Assembly: GCF_007667425.1 (NCBI RefSeq)
Contig: NZ_VDRC01000001.1
Span: 699,281 to 763,280, forward strand
Reading direction: 5' to 3'
Length of the DNA: 64,000 nt
Origin: Microbacterium sp. 1.5R
GTDB lineage: Bacteria; Actinomycetota; Actinomycetes; Actinomycetales; Microbacteriaceae
Within the stretch, counting starts at the first letter, position 1; each line of letters begins with the position of its first letter. The notes under the pieces were generated by a model that saw only the letters and a program-made list of their open reading frames with translations, ran no database searches and was not told the origin of the DNA. Positions 9,985 through 19,135 of the stretch are shown here, one piece after another. Position numbers and translations under genes: made by a program.

Positions 9985-11380
9985 CGATACTCCAATGAGT
10001 TCCGGCCGGAGTGTCCTCCAGCGTGATTCCTGCGGCGGCGATCGCGTCTCGGATGCGATCCGCCGCCGCCCAGTCCTTATCAGCGCGCGCCTGGGCACGC
10101 TGAGTGATCATCTCCTGCACGAGCGCGTCGAGAGCCGTCGCGTGCGCGGCGGACGCCGTCGATGCCGATGACGGCACGAGTCCGAGCACCGAGGTCATCG
10201 CGAGCACCTCGCGGGCGGCGCCGAGCGCGGCCTCCGAGTCTCCGGAGTCGAGCGCGGAGTTGCCCGCCCGCACGGTCTCGTGCAGCACGGCCAGTGCCTG
10301 CGGCACGCCGAGGTCGTCGTCCATCGCCTCGGCGAAGGCGGAGGGAATGCTCTGCGACGCCATGAAGCCGATACCGCCCCCGGCGACGCGCCCGGCCCGC
10401 TGCAGGAAGCCTCCGATGCGGCCGAGCGCGGCCTCGGCCTCGGTCCACGACGACTCGGAGAGATCGAGGCTCGAGCGGTAGTGCGCGGCGGCGAGCGCGT
10501 ACCGGACCACGAGCGGATCGTGCTCCCCCAGAACATCGGCTGCGAGGGTGAAGTTGCCGAGGGACTTCGACATCTTCTGGCCACCCACGGTCACAAGACC
10601 GTTGTGCACCCAGTACTTCGCGAAGCCGAGACCGGCGGCGGCCGACTGGGCCAGCTCGTTCTCGTGGTGTGGGAAGCGCAGGTCGAGTCCGCCGCCGTGG
10701 ATGTCGAAGGCGTCGCCGAGGTAGCGTCGAGACATCGCCGAGCACTCGATGTGCCAGCCGGGCCGGCCGGCGCCCCAGGGTGACTGCCACACGGCATCCG
10801 CGGGCTCATCCGGCTTGGCGCCCTTCCAGAGGGCGAAGTCCTGCGGGGCGCGCTTTCCGCGGGGGTCCGCGTCCTCCGCAGCCTCCATCGCGTCGACCGA
10901 CTGGTTCGTGAGCTCGCCGTAGGTCGGCCACGAGCGGACGTCGAAGTAGACGTCACCCGATCCGTCCGGGGCGGGGTACGCGTGCCCGCGTTCGACGAGG
11001 GTGGCGATGAGCTCCTGCATCTGCGGGACGGATGCCGTGGCGCGCGGCTCGTACGTCGGGGGCAGGATGCCGACCGCCGCATATGCGCGGGTGAACTCCT
11101 GCTCCATGCGGTACGCCAGAGCCCACCACGGCTCGGCGTCCGTCGCGTTCGCGAGCACCTTGTCGTCGATGTCGGTGACGTTGCGCACGAACGTGACGCG
11201 GCCGTGCTGCGACTCCAACCACCGACGCAGCAGGTCGAAGCTCAGCGCTGCACGGACGTGCCCGATGTGCGGACCGGACTGCACCGTGGGTCCGCACACG
11301 TACATCGTGATGTTCTCGGGATCGAGAGGCACGAAGTCGCGCAGCCGCTGTTCGCGGGTGTCGTAGAGGCGCAGAGTCAC
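9977..11380 (-). CDS. cysS: Cysteinyl-tRNA synthetase
   Basis: Class I aminoacyl-tRNA synthetase that charges tRNA-Cys. The HIGH-region motif appears as [16 protein letters not shown] (about 31-46) and the KMSKS motif as [12 protein letters not shown] (about 265). Zinc ligands are Cys29, a Cys in WHIECSAM and the HHENE segment. The 467-aa length is normal. The GTG start at 11380 lies 6 bases after a TAGGCT hexamer (11392-11387), fitting a leaderless transcript. The gene overlaps rlmB downstream. The mycothiol ligase MshC is a close paralogue, but the full length, the C-terminal domain and the pairing with rlmB favour CysS. Confidence 0.96.
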   Translation of the reverse strand: MTLRLYDTREQRLRDFVPLDPENITMYVCGPTVQSGPHIGHVRAALSFDLLRRWLESQHGRVTFVRNVTDIDDKVLANATDAEPWWALAYRMEQEFTRAYAAVGILPPTYEPRATASVPQMQELIATLVERGHAYPAPDGSGDVYFDVRSWPTYGELTNQSVDAMEAAEDADPRGKRAPQDFALWKGAKPDEPADAVWQSPWGAGRPGWHIECSAMSRRYLGDAFDIHGGGLDLRFPHHENELAQSAAAGLGFAKYWVHNGLVTVGGQKMSKSLGNFTLAADVLGEHDPLVVRYALAAAHYRSSLDLSESSWTEAEAALGRIGGFLQRAGRVAGGGIGFMASQSIPSAFAEAMDDDLGVPQALAVLHETVRAGNSALDSGDSEAALGAAREVLAMTSVLGLVPSSASTASAAHATALDALVQEMITQRAQARADKDWAAADRIRDAIAAAGITLEDTPAGTHWSIDG

Positions 11381-11434
11381 CGGTCAAGCCTACCGGGCGG
11401 GCGAATCGCGAGTCTGGGGGTCCGTCGCGCGCCG

Positions 11435-12025
11435 TCAGTCGACCGCGAGCACCTGCCCGGACTGCACCCCGAGCACGCTCTTCGCGAAGGCCTGGCCCAC
11501 CCGATGCGACGACACGGGCACGAAACCGGGGAACGACGAGTGATACGACGGCGCATCTTCGAGCACCGACGGGCTGACGGCATTGATGCGGATCCCGCGT
11601 GGCAGCTCGGTGGCGGCGGCGAGGACGAACGACTCGAGCGCGCCGTTGACGAGCGAGGCGGCCGCGCCCGTCGCGATGGGTTCTCGGGCGAGGATGCCGG
11701 AGGTCAGCGTGAAGGATCCGCGGTCGCGGACGTACGGCGTGCCGATCCGGACCACGTCGAGCTGCGCCAGCACCTTGTTCCGGAACGCCGACTCGTAATC
11801 GTCGCGGGTCAGGTCGGCGAGCGGCCGGAACGCGACGCTGCCGAGGGTGACGACGACGGCATCCACCTCTCCGACCTCGGCGAACAGGCGCTCGACGGAC
11901 GCGGGATCGGTGGCGTCGACGGGATGGTCGCCGCTCCGCGACGCCTGCACGACCTCGTGGCCGTCGAGCGCGGCGACCGCCGTGCGTCCGACGGATCCGT
12001 GGGCTCCGATGATGAGGACCTTCAT
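11435..12025 (-). CDS. Short SDR-type oxidoreductase without the YxxxK active site
   Basis: 196-aa Rossmann protein with nucleotide-binding GAHGSVGR near the N-terminus, the NAG-like segment replaced by VVVTLGSVA, and TLTSGILA at the serine position. Where classical SDRs have Tyr-x-x-x-Lys, this protein reads GAAASLVNGALESF, so the catalytic Tyr and Lys are absent. It is also shorter than the usual 250 aa. Relatives of this type are annotated as short-chain dehydrogenases of unknown activity. The ATG at 12025 has AAGGAG five bases ahead and overlaps the ispDF stop; a GTG one codon upstream is possible. It lies between ispDF and cysS on the same strand. Confidence 0.82.
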   Translation of the reverse strand: MKVLIIGAHGSVGRTAVAALDGHEVVQASRSGDHPVDATDPASVERLFAEVGEVDAVVVTLGSVAFRPLADLTRDDYESAFRNKVLAQLDVVRIGTPYVRDRGSFTLTSGILAREPIATGAAASLVNGALESFVLAAATELPRGIRINAVSPSVLEDAPSYHSSFPGFVPVSSHRVGQAFAKSVLGVQSGQVLAVD

Positions 12026-13272
12026 CACGACTCCTTCCCGGCGCGGAGGCCGTTGCTGTGGATCAGGGCGATCGCCGTGACGGAGATGCCCTCGCCGTGT
12101 CCCGTGAACCCGAGACCGTCGGTGGTCGTCGCCGTCACCGACACGGGGGCGCCGCCGAGGGCCGCCGAGAGAGCGCGCTCCGCCTCTGCCCTGCGGGCGC
12201 TGAAGCGCGGCCGGTTGCCCTGGAACTGCGCCGAGACGTTGCCGATCTCGAAACCGGACTCGGCGAGGAGCTCGCGGGTGCGGGCGAGGAAGACATCGGC
12301 ATGCGCTCCCGCGTACTCAGGGTGGGCGGTGCCGAAGTGCTCGCCGATGTCTCCGAGACCCGCAGCGCCGAGGAGGGCGTCGACGATCGCATGCGCGACC
12401 GCGTCGCCGTCGCTGTGCCCGGAGAGCGGGCGCTCGGCCGGCCATTCGATCCCCGCGAGCCAGAGGGTGCCGTCACCGCCGAACGCATGCACGTCCGTGC
12501 CGATCCCGACGCGCGCGACCGACGGCGGCTGCGCGTCGACAGGCGACGGGGCGGCCGGTGTCGCCGCGGGGCGCTCCTCGGCGAGAAGATGCCGGGCGCG
12601 CTCCAGGTCCGCCGGCGTGGTGATCTTGAATCCGCGCGCCGATCCGTCGATATGCCGCACGGTGTGACCCGCCGCCGCGAAGAGTGCGGCGTCGTCGGTG
12701 TACTCGACGCCGTCGGCGAGAGCTCGCTCATACGCGCGTTCGAGGAGCGGGCGCGGAAAGCCCTGCGGCGTCTGCGCTGCGGCGAGTTCGGAGCGGTCGA
12801 TCGGCCCGACCACCTCGTCGCCGTCGACGCGCTTGAGGGTGTCGACGACCGGCAGCGTCGGCAGGATGCCGGTGTCGGCGTCGACGGCCGCCCGCACGGC
12901 GTCGATGAGCGCGGGCGGGGTCAGAGCACGGGCTGCGTCGTGCACCAGCACCGTTCGCACGTCACCCCATAGCGCGTCCAGCCCCGCCGCGACGGACTGC
13001 TGGCGGGTGCCGCCGCCCGTGACGACGCGGCCGAGATCGATGCGATCGCCCGCCGCTGCGCGCAGCTCGGTCTCCGCGTCGCCTTCGAAGCCGGACGGTG
13101 CGACGACGATCACCTGCGCGGGCGCTGCGGCGAAGACGCCGTCGAGCGCGTGACGGAGGATCGAGTGCACGTCGATGCCGACGAAGGCTTTCGGCGCTCC
13201 CCCGTCGAGGCGGGTGCCGGAACCGGCGGCGACCACGATGATCGCGGTGTCCGGGACAGGTATGAGGGTCAC
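12025..13272 (-). CDS. ispDF: Bifunctional IspD/IspF (MEP pathway of isoprenoid synthesis)
   Basis: A fused enzyme for two non-consecutive MEP steps: CDP-methylerythritol synthesis from MEP and CTP (IspD) and cyclisation to MEcPP (IspF). The IspD half (about 1-225) has VVAAGSGTRL, GGGTRQQSV, HDAARALTP and the TPQGF segment. The linker is Ala/Pro-rich (about 230-250). The IspF half begins VGIGTDVHAF with the zinc-binding Asp and His, and continues with LSGHSDGDAVAHAI and the C-terminal TTTDGLGFTG. The GTG at 13272 is 7 bases after TAACGT (leaderless pattern); a GTG three codons upstream is an alternative. In Actinobacteria ispD and ispF commonly follow carD, as here; fusion is seen in a subset. 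Confidence 0.95.
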   Translation of the reverse strand: MTLIPVPDTAIIVVAAGSGTRLDGGAPKAFVGIDVHSILRHALDGVFAAAPAQVIVVAPSGFEGDAETELRAAAGDRIDLGRVVTGGGTRQQSVAAGLDALWGDVRTVLVHDAARALTPPALIDAVRAAVDADTGILPTLPVVDTLKRVDGDEVVGPIDRSELAAAQTPQGFPRPLLERAYERALADGVEYTDDAALFAAAGHTVRHIDGSARGFKITTPADLERARHLLAEERPAATPAAPSPVDAQPPSVARVGIGTDVHAFGGDGTLWLAGIEWPAERPLSGHSDGDAVAHAIVDALLGAAGLGDIGEHFGTAHPEYAGAHADVFLARTRELLAESGFEIGNVSAQFQGNRPRFSARRAEAERALSAALGGAPVSVTATTTDGLGFTGHGEGISVTAIALIHSNGLRAGKES

Positions 13273-13298
13273 GCCCTTCACGTTACCGGCGGGAAACG

Positions 13299-13332
13299 CG
13301 AGAAGGCGGATGCCGAAGCATCCGCCTTCTCG
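13299..13332. terminator. Perfect 15-bp hairpin between carD and ispDF
   Basis: CGAGAAGGCGGATGC (13299-13313), loop CGAA, and GCATCCGCCTTCTCG (13318-13332). It lies immediately after the carD stop on the minus strand and upstream of the ispDF promoter, so it probably ends most carD transcripts. Confidence 0.75.
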
Positions 13333-13342
13333 GGAAGAGCAC

Positions 13343-13825
13343 TCAGGAGGCGAGGACCTCGTCGAGCAGTGCGCCCGCCTTGTCCTCGTCGATCTTCTCG
13401 GCCAGAGCCAGCTCGGAGATGAGGATCTGCCGGGCTTTGGCCAGCATCCGCTTCTCTCCGGCCGACAGGCCGCGATCCTGATCGCGGCGCCACAGGTCGC
13501 GCACGACCTCGCTCACCTTGATGACATCACCCGAAGCGAGCTTCTCGAGGTTCGCCTTGTAGCGACGCGACCAGTTGGTCGGCTCCTCGGTGAACGGGGC
13601 GCGCAGGACCTCGAACACGTGGTCGAGCCCCTCCTTGCCGATCACATCGCGAACTCCCACGAGATCGACGTTCTCAGCGGGCACCTCGATGATGAGGTCC
13701 CCCTGGGTGACGTTGAGCTTCAGGTACTTCTTCGCCTCGCCCTTGATGATGCGCTCTTTGACCTCGATGATGGTCGCAGCGCCATGGTGCGGATAGACGA
13801 CTGTCTCGCCAACCTCAAAAAGCAT
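13343..13825 (-). CDS. carD: CarD-family RNA polymerase-binding regulator
   Basis: Essential global transcription factor in Actinobacteria that binds the RNA polymerase beta subunit and stabilises open complexes, chiefly at rRNA promoters. The 160-aa protein starts [19 protein letters not shown], the typical Tudor-like RNAP-interaction domain. The C-terminal helical DNA-binding domain contains [17 protein letters not shown] and the conserved Trp in [13 protein letters not shown]. An in-frame ATG 12 codons upstream is rejected because the family always begins at MLFEVG. The start has GAAAGGA at a long spacing. The divergent lipoprotein gene shares a 134-base promoter region. Confidence 0.96.
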   Translation of the reverse strand: MLFEVGETVVYPHHGAATIIEVKERIIKGEAKKYLKLNVTQGDLIIEVPAENVDLVGVRDVIGKEGLDHVFEVLRAPFTEEPTNWSRRYKANLEKLASGDVIKVSEVVRDLWRRDQDRGLSAGEKRMLAKARQILISELALAEKIDEDKAGALLDEVLAS

Positions 13826-13959
13826 AAAAACGTGTCCTTTCGGCAACCTCAAGGATACCACAGGGGATATGCGCTAAGGTTCGCGCCTCCCGGTCCCTGG
13901 CGGCTCTCCGCGTACGCATAGAATGGATGCGGATATCCCGCCGGACCTCAGGAGGACCA

Positions 13960-14508
13960 GTGAAATCGCGCCTTGTTGCGTCTGCCGCCCTCAGCGCCCT
14001 CGTTCTGCTCGGCGCCACCGGCTGCACGTTCATCACGCCGCAGTCGACGAAGATCGAGTACTCCGCCTCCGACGGCGTGAACATCTCCGACACGGACGGC
14101 CCGCTCGACGTGCGCAACGCCTTCGTCGTGGCCAACGATGAGGGCACGGTGGGCAACTTCGTCGGAGCGGTCGTGAACCCGACGTCCGACAAGGCGACCC
14201 TCACCATCACGGTCGCCGGCATCGATCCGTTCACGGTCACCGTGCCCGCGGGCAAGACCATCAGCTTCGGCACCGAAGACGAGGCGCCGCTGCGCATCGT
14301 CGGGCTCGACTCCAAGCCCGGATCCACCGTCGAGATGCACTTCCAGTCGGGCGATGGCGCCGGCGCCAAGACGCAGGTGCCCGTGCTCGACGGCCGGCTC
14401 CCGTACTACTCGGAGCTCGTCCCCGACGGCGCCGAGAGCACGCCCACCCCGACCCCGACGCCCACGCCGACGCCGAGCGACACCGCCGCTCCCGCTCCCG
14501 AGGAGTGA
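13960..14508 (+). CDS. Putative lipoprotein with beta-rich domain and TP-repeat tail
   Basis: The GTG at 13960 follows AGGAGG at good spacing. Residues 1-22 form a lipoprotein signal with basic KSR, a hydrophobic core and lipobox LGATGC (Cys about 21). The mature part (about residues 30-150) is predicted to be a beta-sandwich-like extracellular domain (VRNAFVVANDEGTVGNFVGAV, PAGKTISFG). It resembles the Cox/PCu-like or copper-chaperone-adjacent lipoproteins but lacks clear Met/His metal ligands. The last 30 residues are a TPTPTP repeat, a likely cell-wall spacer. The specific family is not recognised; in this part of Actinobacteria such a gene commonly lies between carD and regX3. Confidence 0.8.
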   Translation: MKSRLVASAALSALVLLGATGCTFITPQSTKIEYSASDGVNISDTDGPLDVRNAFVVANDEGTVGNFVGAVVNPTSDKATLTITVAGIDPFTVTVPAGKTISFGTEDEAPLRIVGLDSKPGSTVEMHFQSGDGAGAKTQVPVLDGRLPYYSELVPDGAESTPTPTPTPTPTPSDTAAPAPEE

Positions 14509-14526
14509 GCCGACGACGAGACGTCC

Positions 14527-14560
14527 GAGAGGCCGGCACCCTGCGGGGTGCCGGCCTCTC
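14527..14560. terminator. Perfect 15-bp hairpin between converging lipoprotein and regX3 genes
   Basis: GAGAGGCCGGCACCC (14527-14541), loop TGCG, and GGGTGCCGGCCTCTC (14546-14560). It lies between two converging stops 66 bases apart and can terminate both transcripts. Confidence 0.8.
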
Positions 14561-14574
14561 GCGTTCCCGGGCTG

Positions 14575-15258
14575 TCAGCCCTCGAAGCGGTAGCCGAGCC
14601 CCCGCACGGTGACGAGCATGACGGGCTCGCTCGGGTTCTCCTCGATGCGCGAGCGGATGCGCTTGATGTGCACGTCGAGGGTCTTGGTGTCGCCGAAGTA
14701 GTCGCTGCCCCAGACACGATCGATGAGCTGTCCGCGGGTGAGCACTCGACCCGAGTTGCGCATCAGCACCTCGAGCAGCTCGAACTCCTTCAACGGCATG
14801 TTGATCTGCTGACCGGCGACCGACACGGTGTGCCGGTCGATGTCGAGGCTCACCCTGCCGCCGTCGAGCACGCGCTCGTCGAGCTCGCTCTCGGCCTGCA
14901 CGACCCGGCGGAGCACCGCGCGCATGCGTGCCAGCAGCTCTCGCGACGAGTAGGGCTTCGTGATGTAGTCGTCGGCACCGAGCTCCAGGCCCACGACGAT
15001 GTCGACCTCGGAGTCCTTCGCAGTCAGCATGATGATCGGCACGGTCGATGTGGAGCGGATCTGACGGCACACCTCGGTGCCGGGCATGCCGGGCAGCATG
15101 AGGTCGAGCAGCACGACGTCGGCGCCGCGTTCGCGGAAGGCCGCGAGGGCGCCGGGTCCGTCCTCGGCGATCTCGACCTCGTAGCCCTCACGGCGCAGCA
15201 GGTACGCGAGCGGATCGGCCAGGTCGGGTTCGTCTTCGACGAGAAGGATGCGGGTCAT
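14575..15258 (-). CDS. regX3: Phosphate-starvation response regulator RegX3 (OmpR/PhoB family)
   Basis: DNA-binding response regulator of the SenX3-RegX3 system, which activates phosphate-uptake genes. The receiver (1-120) has the acidic EDE near residue 8-10, phospho-acceptor Asp52 in VVLLDLMLPGMPG and Lys in DDYITKPYSSREL. The winged-helix domain (about 130-227) shows LKEFELLEVLMRNSGRV, DRVWGSDYFGDTKTLDVHI and a VRGLGYRFEG C-terminus. The start overlaps the senX3 stop as ATGA. Likely targets in the window are pstS at 25.4 kb and phoU. The assignment rests on family similarity and the divergent phoU neighbour. Confidence 0.94.
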   Translation of the reverse strand: MTRILLVEDEPDLADPLAYLLRREGYEVEIAEDGPGALAAFRERGADVVLLDLMLPGMPGTEVCRQIRSTSTVPIIMLTAKDSEVDIVVGLELGADDYITKPYSSRELLARMRAVLRRVVQAESELDERVLDGGRVSLDIDRHTVSVAGQQINMPLKEFELLEVLMRNSGRVLTRGQLIDRVWGSDYFGDTKTLDVHIKRIRSRIEENPSEPVMLVTVRGLGYRFEG

Positions 15259-16472
15259 TCGTTCTCTCCGTTTCGGACGCGGGCCGCGGCCTGGGCCGCC
15301 TTGCGCTCGCGCTTCTTCTTGCTCTTCTTGCCCTGATCGAGGCCCTTCGGAGGGTCGATCTGGGGAAGCCTGATGGTGAAGGTCGACCCGCGCCCCGGCC
15401 GCGACCAGAGGAGCACCTCGCCGCCGTGCCGCTGCGTCGCGTGCTTCACGATCGACAGGCCGAGCCCCGTGCCGCCCGTGCGACGCGACCGTGCCTCATC
15501 GGCGCGGTAGAACCGCTCGAAGATGCGCTCGCGGTCGGTCTCCGCGATGCCGATGCCCTGATCGGAGACGGCGATCTCGACGATGTCCCCGTCGGCCTTG
15601 ACACCGACGCCGACGCGAGAGCCTTTCGGCGAGTACGCGATCGCGTTGGCGATGAGGTTGCCGAACGCCTCGATGAGGATCTGCGAGTCGCCGCGCACCC
15701 AGACACCACGGTCACCGCCGCGGGCGATCTCGACGCTCCCGGAGTCCGCCTGCACCGCGTGGGCCTCGATCGACGACGCGAGCACCTCGTCGATCGACAC
15801 CGGTCGTGCGTCGGAGAGCGCGTCGTCCGCCTGCAGGCGGGAGAGGCTCATGATCCGCCCCGTGAGCTGACCGAGCCGGGTCGCCTCGGCCGAGATCCTG
15901 TTGGCGAAATGCCGCACCTGCGCGGGGTCGTCAGAGGCCGATTCGATCGCCTCGGCGAGCAGCGTGACCGCCCCGACGGGTGTCTTCAGTTCATGACTCG
16001 TGTTCGCGACGAAATCGCGGCGCATCTGATCGAGGCGCTCCTGCTCGGTGACGTCGCGGATCACGAGCAGCGACATCCGCGGGCTGATCGCGCTCGCCCG
16101 AGCCGAGACGAGCCGCGGGTCGAGGCTCAGTCCGCCGCGCGTGAGCCGGAGCGACTCGGTGGCCGATCCGCCGTCGGCGCGCACGCCGCGCATGAGCTGG
16201 CGCAGCTCGGGGTTCTCGAGCGGCGCCCCCACCTCGATCCCGAAGCGCGCCGCGGGCTTCGAGGCCGCGAGCACCAGACCCGAGGTGTCGACGACGCACG
16301 CGGCGTCGTCCATGCTTCTCAGCACCGCGGTCACGCCCTCGGGGACGACGAGCGACGTCTCCGCCTCGACGCGTGCCCTCGTGCGGTACGCCCAGGCCAC
16401 CACCAGCGAGAGCCCCACGCCCATCGCGACACCGACGAACAGCGCGAAAAGCGCGATCTGCGGCAGGGTCAT
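15255..16472 (-). CDS. senX3: Sensor histidine kinase SenX3 (PhoR-like)
   Basis: Membrane kinase sensing phosphate status with PhoU/Pst. The ATG at 16472 gives MTLPQIALFALFVGVAMG and a first transmembrane segment. It follows TACGCT (16484-16479) by 6 bases, a leaderless pattern; an ATG 26 codons further upstream has no support. A PAS-like domain spans about residues 50-150, the HisKA helix has the acceptor His in NTSHELKTPVGAV, and the HATPase domain shows N-box IEAFGNLIANAIAYSP, GIGIAETDRERIFERFY and GTGLGLSIVKHA. The tail is Lys/Arg-rich (KKSKKKRERK). It is co-translated with regX3 and divergent from phoU, the standard actinobacterial layout. Confidence 0.94.
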   Translation of the reverse strand: MTLPQIALFALFVGVAMGVGLSLVVAWAYRTRARVEAETSLVVPEGVTAVLRSMDDAACVVDTSGLVLAASKPAARFGIEVGAPLENPELRQLMRGVRADGGSATESLRLTRGGLSLDPRLVSARASAISPRMSLLVIRDVTEQERLDQMRRDFVANTSHELKTPVGAVTLLAEAIESASDDPAQVRHFANRISAEATRLGQLTGRIMSLSRLQADDALSDARPVSIDEVLASSIEAHAVQADSGSVEIARGGDRGVWVRGDSQILIEAFGNLIANAIAYSPKGSRVGVGVKADGDIVEIAVSDQGIGIAETDRERIFERFYRADEARSRRTGGTGLGLSIVKHATQRHGGEVLLWSRPGRGSTFTIRLPQIDPPKGLDQGKKSKKKRERKAAQAAARVRNGENE

Positions 16473-16490
16473 GTCATAAGCGTAGAGTGC

Positions 16491-16573
16491 GTTCACCTGC
16501 CGCACGGCGGGTTCGCCCGCCCTCGCGCCGACACGGGAACTACTATTCACGTGCTGGGCACCGTTCGTTAACC
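16491..16573. promoter_or_regulatory. PHO-box-like half-sites between senX3 and phoU
   Basis: GTTCACCTGCC at 16491-16501 matches the second pst repeat (GTTCACCTGCG at 25344) in 10 of 11 positions. A weaker copy, GTTCGCCCGCC, lies at 16511-16521. CGTTAACC at 16566-16573 is identical to CGTTAACC at 25366-25373 before pstS. The copies are not in the 11-bp tandem phase of a full PHO box. Binding by RegX3, and hence autoregulation of senX3 and phoU, is inferred. Confidence 0.45.
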
Positions 16574-16694
16574 TTCGGGGCAGACAATCGCTTTCGGGCC
16601 TGTGCGGGAGCGCGGTCCTCTCTCACGCGCGAACGACCCCAGCCGTCTCGCGCTGGCACCTCAGCCGAGACCCGAATGAAAGGTTGCGCCTCCC

Positions 16695-17393
16695 ATGCGC
16701 GAAGTCTTCCACCAGTCCCTCGAGGATCTGCAAACCCGCCTCGTGGAGATCGCCGACCTCGTGACGGTCTCGATCGACAAGGCCACTCGCGCGTTCGCGA
16801 CGAGCGACGTCGCCCTCGCCGAGGAGGTCATCGCGGACGACGCCAAGATCGACGAGCTGGCGGTCGCCCTCGACGAGCAGGCCATCGAGATCCTCGCCCG
16901 TCAGCAGCCGGTCGCCCGCGACCTGCGCATCGTCGTCTTCGCGCTGCGCGTCAGCGCGTCACTCGAGCGGATGGGCGACATGTCGGAGCACATCGCGCAG
17001 CTCGCGCGCCTCCGCTTCCCCGAGCGCGCGATCCCCCGCGGCCTCAAGGGCACCTTCACCAAGATGGGCGAGCTCGACGTCGAGATCTCGCGCACGCTCA
17101 CCGAGCTGCTGCGCACGCAGGACCTGCGTCTGGCCGACACCATCCGCAACACCGACGACGACATCGACGAGCTGCACGCCAGCGTCTTCGAGAAGGTGCT
17201 CAGCGACAACTGGAAGGGCGAGGCGACCGCCACGGTCGACGCCACGCTCGCCAGCCGCTACCACGAGCGGTTCGCCGACCACGCCGTCGCCGTCGCCAAG
17301 AAGGTCGTCTACCTCGCGACCGGCGACTGGCAGGTGCAGGAGGCGGACATCGCCTTCGCCGTCGAGCAGCAGGAGCAGCTCGGCCACGCCTGA
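16695..17393 (+). CDS. phoU: Phosphate signalling protein PhoU
   Basis: Negative modulator that links the Pst transporter to the SenX3 kinase. The 232-aa protein consists of two tandem three-helix PhoU repeats. Typical metal-binding ExxxD-type segments are MREVFHQSLEDLQTRL, RMGDMSEHIAQLARLR in repeat 1 and DNWKGEATATVDATLASRY in repeat 2. The ATG has only AAAGG at a long spacing. It is divergent from senX3-regX3 and separate from pstSCAB 8 kb away, which is common in Actinobacteria. A strong terminator follows. Confidence 0.95.
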   Translation: MREVFHQSLEDLQTRLVEIADLVTVSIDKATRAFATSDVALAEEVIADDAKIDELAVALDEQAIEILARQQPVARDLRIVVFALRVSASLERMGDMSEHIAQLARLRFPERAIPRGLKGTFTKMGELDVEISRTLTELLRTQDLRLADTIRNTDDDIDELHASVFEKVLSDNWKGEATATVDATLASRYHERFADHAVAVAKKVVYLATGDWQVQEADIAFAVEQQEQLGHA

Positions 17394-17407
17394 GCTCTCA
17401 GCGGGAA

Positions 17408-17450
17408 CGGAGAAGGGGCGGATGCTGCGACAGCATCCGCCCCTTCTCCG
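17408..17450. terminator. Perfect 20-bp hairpin between phoU and gpmA
   Basis: CGGAGAAGGGGCGGATGCTG (17408-17427), loop CGA, and its exact reverse complement at 17431-17450. It lies between converging stops and is likely bidirectional. Confidence 0.85.
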
Positions 17451-17465
17451 TCCTCGCGGAGGTGG

Positions 17466-18215
17466 TTACTTCTTGCCCTGCGCGGCGACCGCGGCAGCGC
17501 CGGCGGCTGCGGCCTCGGGATCGAGGTAGCGGCCGGGTCCGGTCGGTACGTTGTTCTCGTCGAGCTCGTACACGAGCGGGATGCCGGTGGGGATGTTCAG
17601 CTCGGCGATGTCGTCGTCGCTGATGCCCTCGAGGTGCTTCACGAGGCCGCGCAGGGAGTTGCCGTGCGCGGTCACCAGCACGGTCTTGCCGGCCTCGAGG
17701 TCGGGGACGATGGCGCTCTCCCAGTACGGCAGCAGGCGATCGATCACGAGCTTGAGCGACTCGGTGCGCGGCACCTCGCCGTCGATGTGCGCGTAACGCG
17801 GGTCGTTCACCTGGCTGAACTCGCTGGCGTCGTCGAGAGGGGGCGGCGGCACGTCGAACGACCGGCGCCACAGCTGGAACTGCTCCGGGCCGAACTGCTC
17901 GAGGGTCTCGGCCTTGTCCTTGCCCTGCAGCTCGCCGTAGTGACGCTCGTTGAGGCGCCAGGACCGGGCGACCGGGATCCACAGACGGTCAGCGGCGTCA
18001 AGCGCGATGTCGGCCGTCTGGATCGCGCGGCTGAGCAGCGAGGTGTGCAGCACGTCGGGCAGGATGCCGGACTCGGCCAGCAGCTCACCGCCGCGACGCG
18101 CCTCCTTCTCGCCCTGCTCGTTGAGGCGGACGTCCACCCAGCCGGTGAACAGGTTCAGTTCGTTCCATTCGCTCCGGCCGTGGCGGAGCAGGATCAGGGT
18201 GCGCGTCGCAGTCAT
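17466..18215 (-). CDS. gpmA: 2,3-bisphosphoglycerate-dependent phosphoglycerate mutase
   Basis: Glycolytic enzyme converting 3- to 2-phosphoglycerate in the cytosol. The phosphohistidine motif [10 protein letters not shown] starts at about residue 9, followed by the family segments [30 protein letters not shown] and the second catalytic His in [13 protein letters not shown]. The 249-aa length is normal; the C-terminus is Ala-rich. The ATG at 18215 follows TAAACT (18227-18222) by 6 bases, indicating a leaderless mRNA. It is transcribed toward phoU and shares an upstream region with the divergent methyltransferase. Confidence 0.96.
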   Translation of the reverse strand: MTATRTLILLRHGRSEWNELNLFTGWVDVRLNEQGEKEARRGGELLAESGILPDVLHTSLLSRAIQTADIALDAADRLWIPVARSWRLNERHYGELQGKDKAETLEQFGPEQFQLWRRSFDVPPPPLDDASEFSQVNDPRYAHIDGEVPRTESLKLVIDRLLPYWESAIVPDLEAGKTVLVTAHGNSLRGLVKHLEGISDDDIAELNIPTGIPLVYELDENNVPTGPGRYLDPEAAAAGAAAVAAQGKK

Positions 18216-18294
18216 GAGCCCAGTTTATCGGCGCACGCGTCCACGATGACGGCAGGAGTCGAGCGGGTGCCCCGCGGCTGGGAGGATTGAGCAC

Positions 18295-19119
18295 ATGGCG
18301 TCCTCTCCCCTCGGCAGGCCGACCCGGGGCACCACCGGGACGAATCGGCTGCGGCGCAACGACCGGTGGATCGCGGCGAGCACCGCATTCCGCCGGGCGC
18401 CCGATCCGCTGGTCGTCGATCTCGGGTATGGCGCGAGCGGGGTCACGGCCTTCGAGCTCGCCGCGCGCCTACGGCGTGTGCGACCGGACGCCGAGGTGCA
18501 GGGGCTCGAACTCGACCCGGTGCGCGTCGCGACCGCGGACGCGCAGCTCGCCGAGGTGCGAGCCGGTCGTACGCCGTTCCCGGCCGACCTGCCGGTGTCG
18601 TTCGGCCGCGGCGGATTCGAGGTGCCGCTGCCGGGGGGACGGAGGCCGGCGGTGATCCGTGCGATGAACGTGCTGCGCCAGTACGACGAATCCGATGTCG
18701 CGGAGGCCTGGCACACCGTGGCCGCCAGGCTGGCCCGCTCGGGATTGCTCGTGGAGGGCACGTGCGACGAGATCGGCCGCGTCGCGAGCTGGGTCGACGT
18801 GGACCCCTCCGGCACTCCGCTCCGGTTCACGATCTCGCTGCGGCTGACCGGACTCGAGCACCCGAGCATCGTCGCCGAACGGCTGCCGAAGGCGCTCATC
18901 CACCGCAACGTCCCCGGAGAACGGGTGCATGCGCTCCTCATCGACCTCGACCGGGAGTGGCACCGCGCGGCCGCACTGGCGACATTCGGGGCCACACAGC
19001 GGTTCATCGCCGCAGTGGCCGCGCTCCGCGCGCAGGGGTGGCCGATCGAGGGTGGTCGGTCACGCTGGAGACTCGGCGAGCTCACGGTTCCGTGGGCCGC
19101 GGTCGCACCTTCCGACTGA
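18295..19119 (+). CDS. Class I SAM-dependent methyltransferase-like protein
   Basis: 274-aa protein with a SAM-binding motif I, VVDLGYGASGVTAFELAA (residues about 38-55), and an acidic motif II, GLELDPVRVATAD. The central region (RAMNVLRQYDES) replaces the usual catalytic motif IV; no NPPY or DPPY is seen, so the substrate class cannot be called. A ribosome site, GGGAGGATTGAGCAC, precedes the ATG. The gene converges with ygfZ. It may be a conserved actinobacterial partner of the ygfZ/FABP cluster, but its role is unknown. Confidence 0.82.
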   Translation: MASSPLGRPTRGTTGTNRLRRNDRWIAASTAFRRAPDPLVVDLGYGASGVTAFELAARLRRVRPDAEVQGLELDPVRVATADAQLAEVRAGRTPFPADLPVSFGRGGFEVPLPGGRRPAVIRAMNVLRQYDESDVAEAWHTVAARLARSGLLVEGTCDEIGRVASWVDVDPSGTPLRFTISLRLTGLEHPSIVAERLPKALIHRNVPGERVHALLIDLDREWHRAAALATFGATQRFIAAVAALRAQGWPIEGGRSRWRLGELTVPWAAVAPSD

Positions 19120-19135
19120 TCTACCTCGGACCGCC

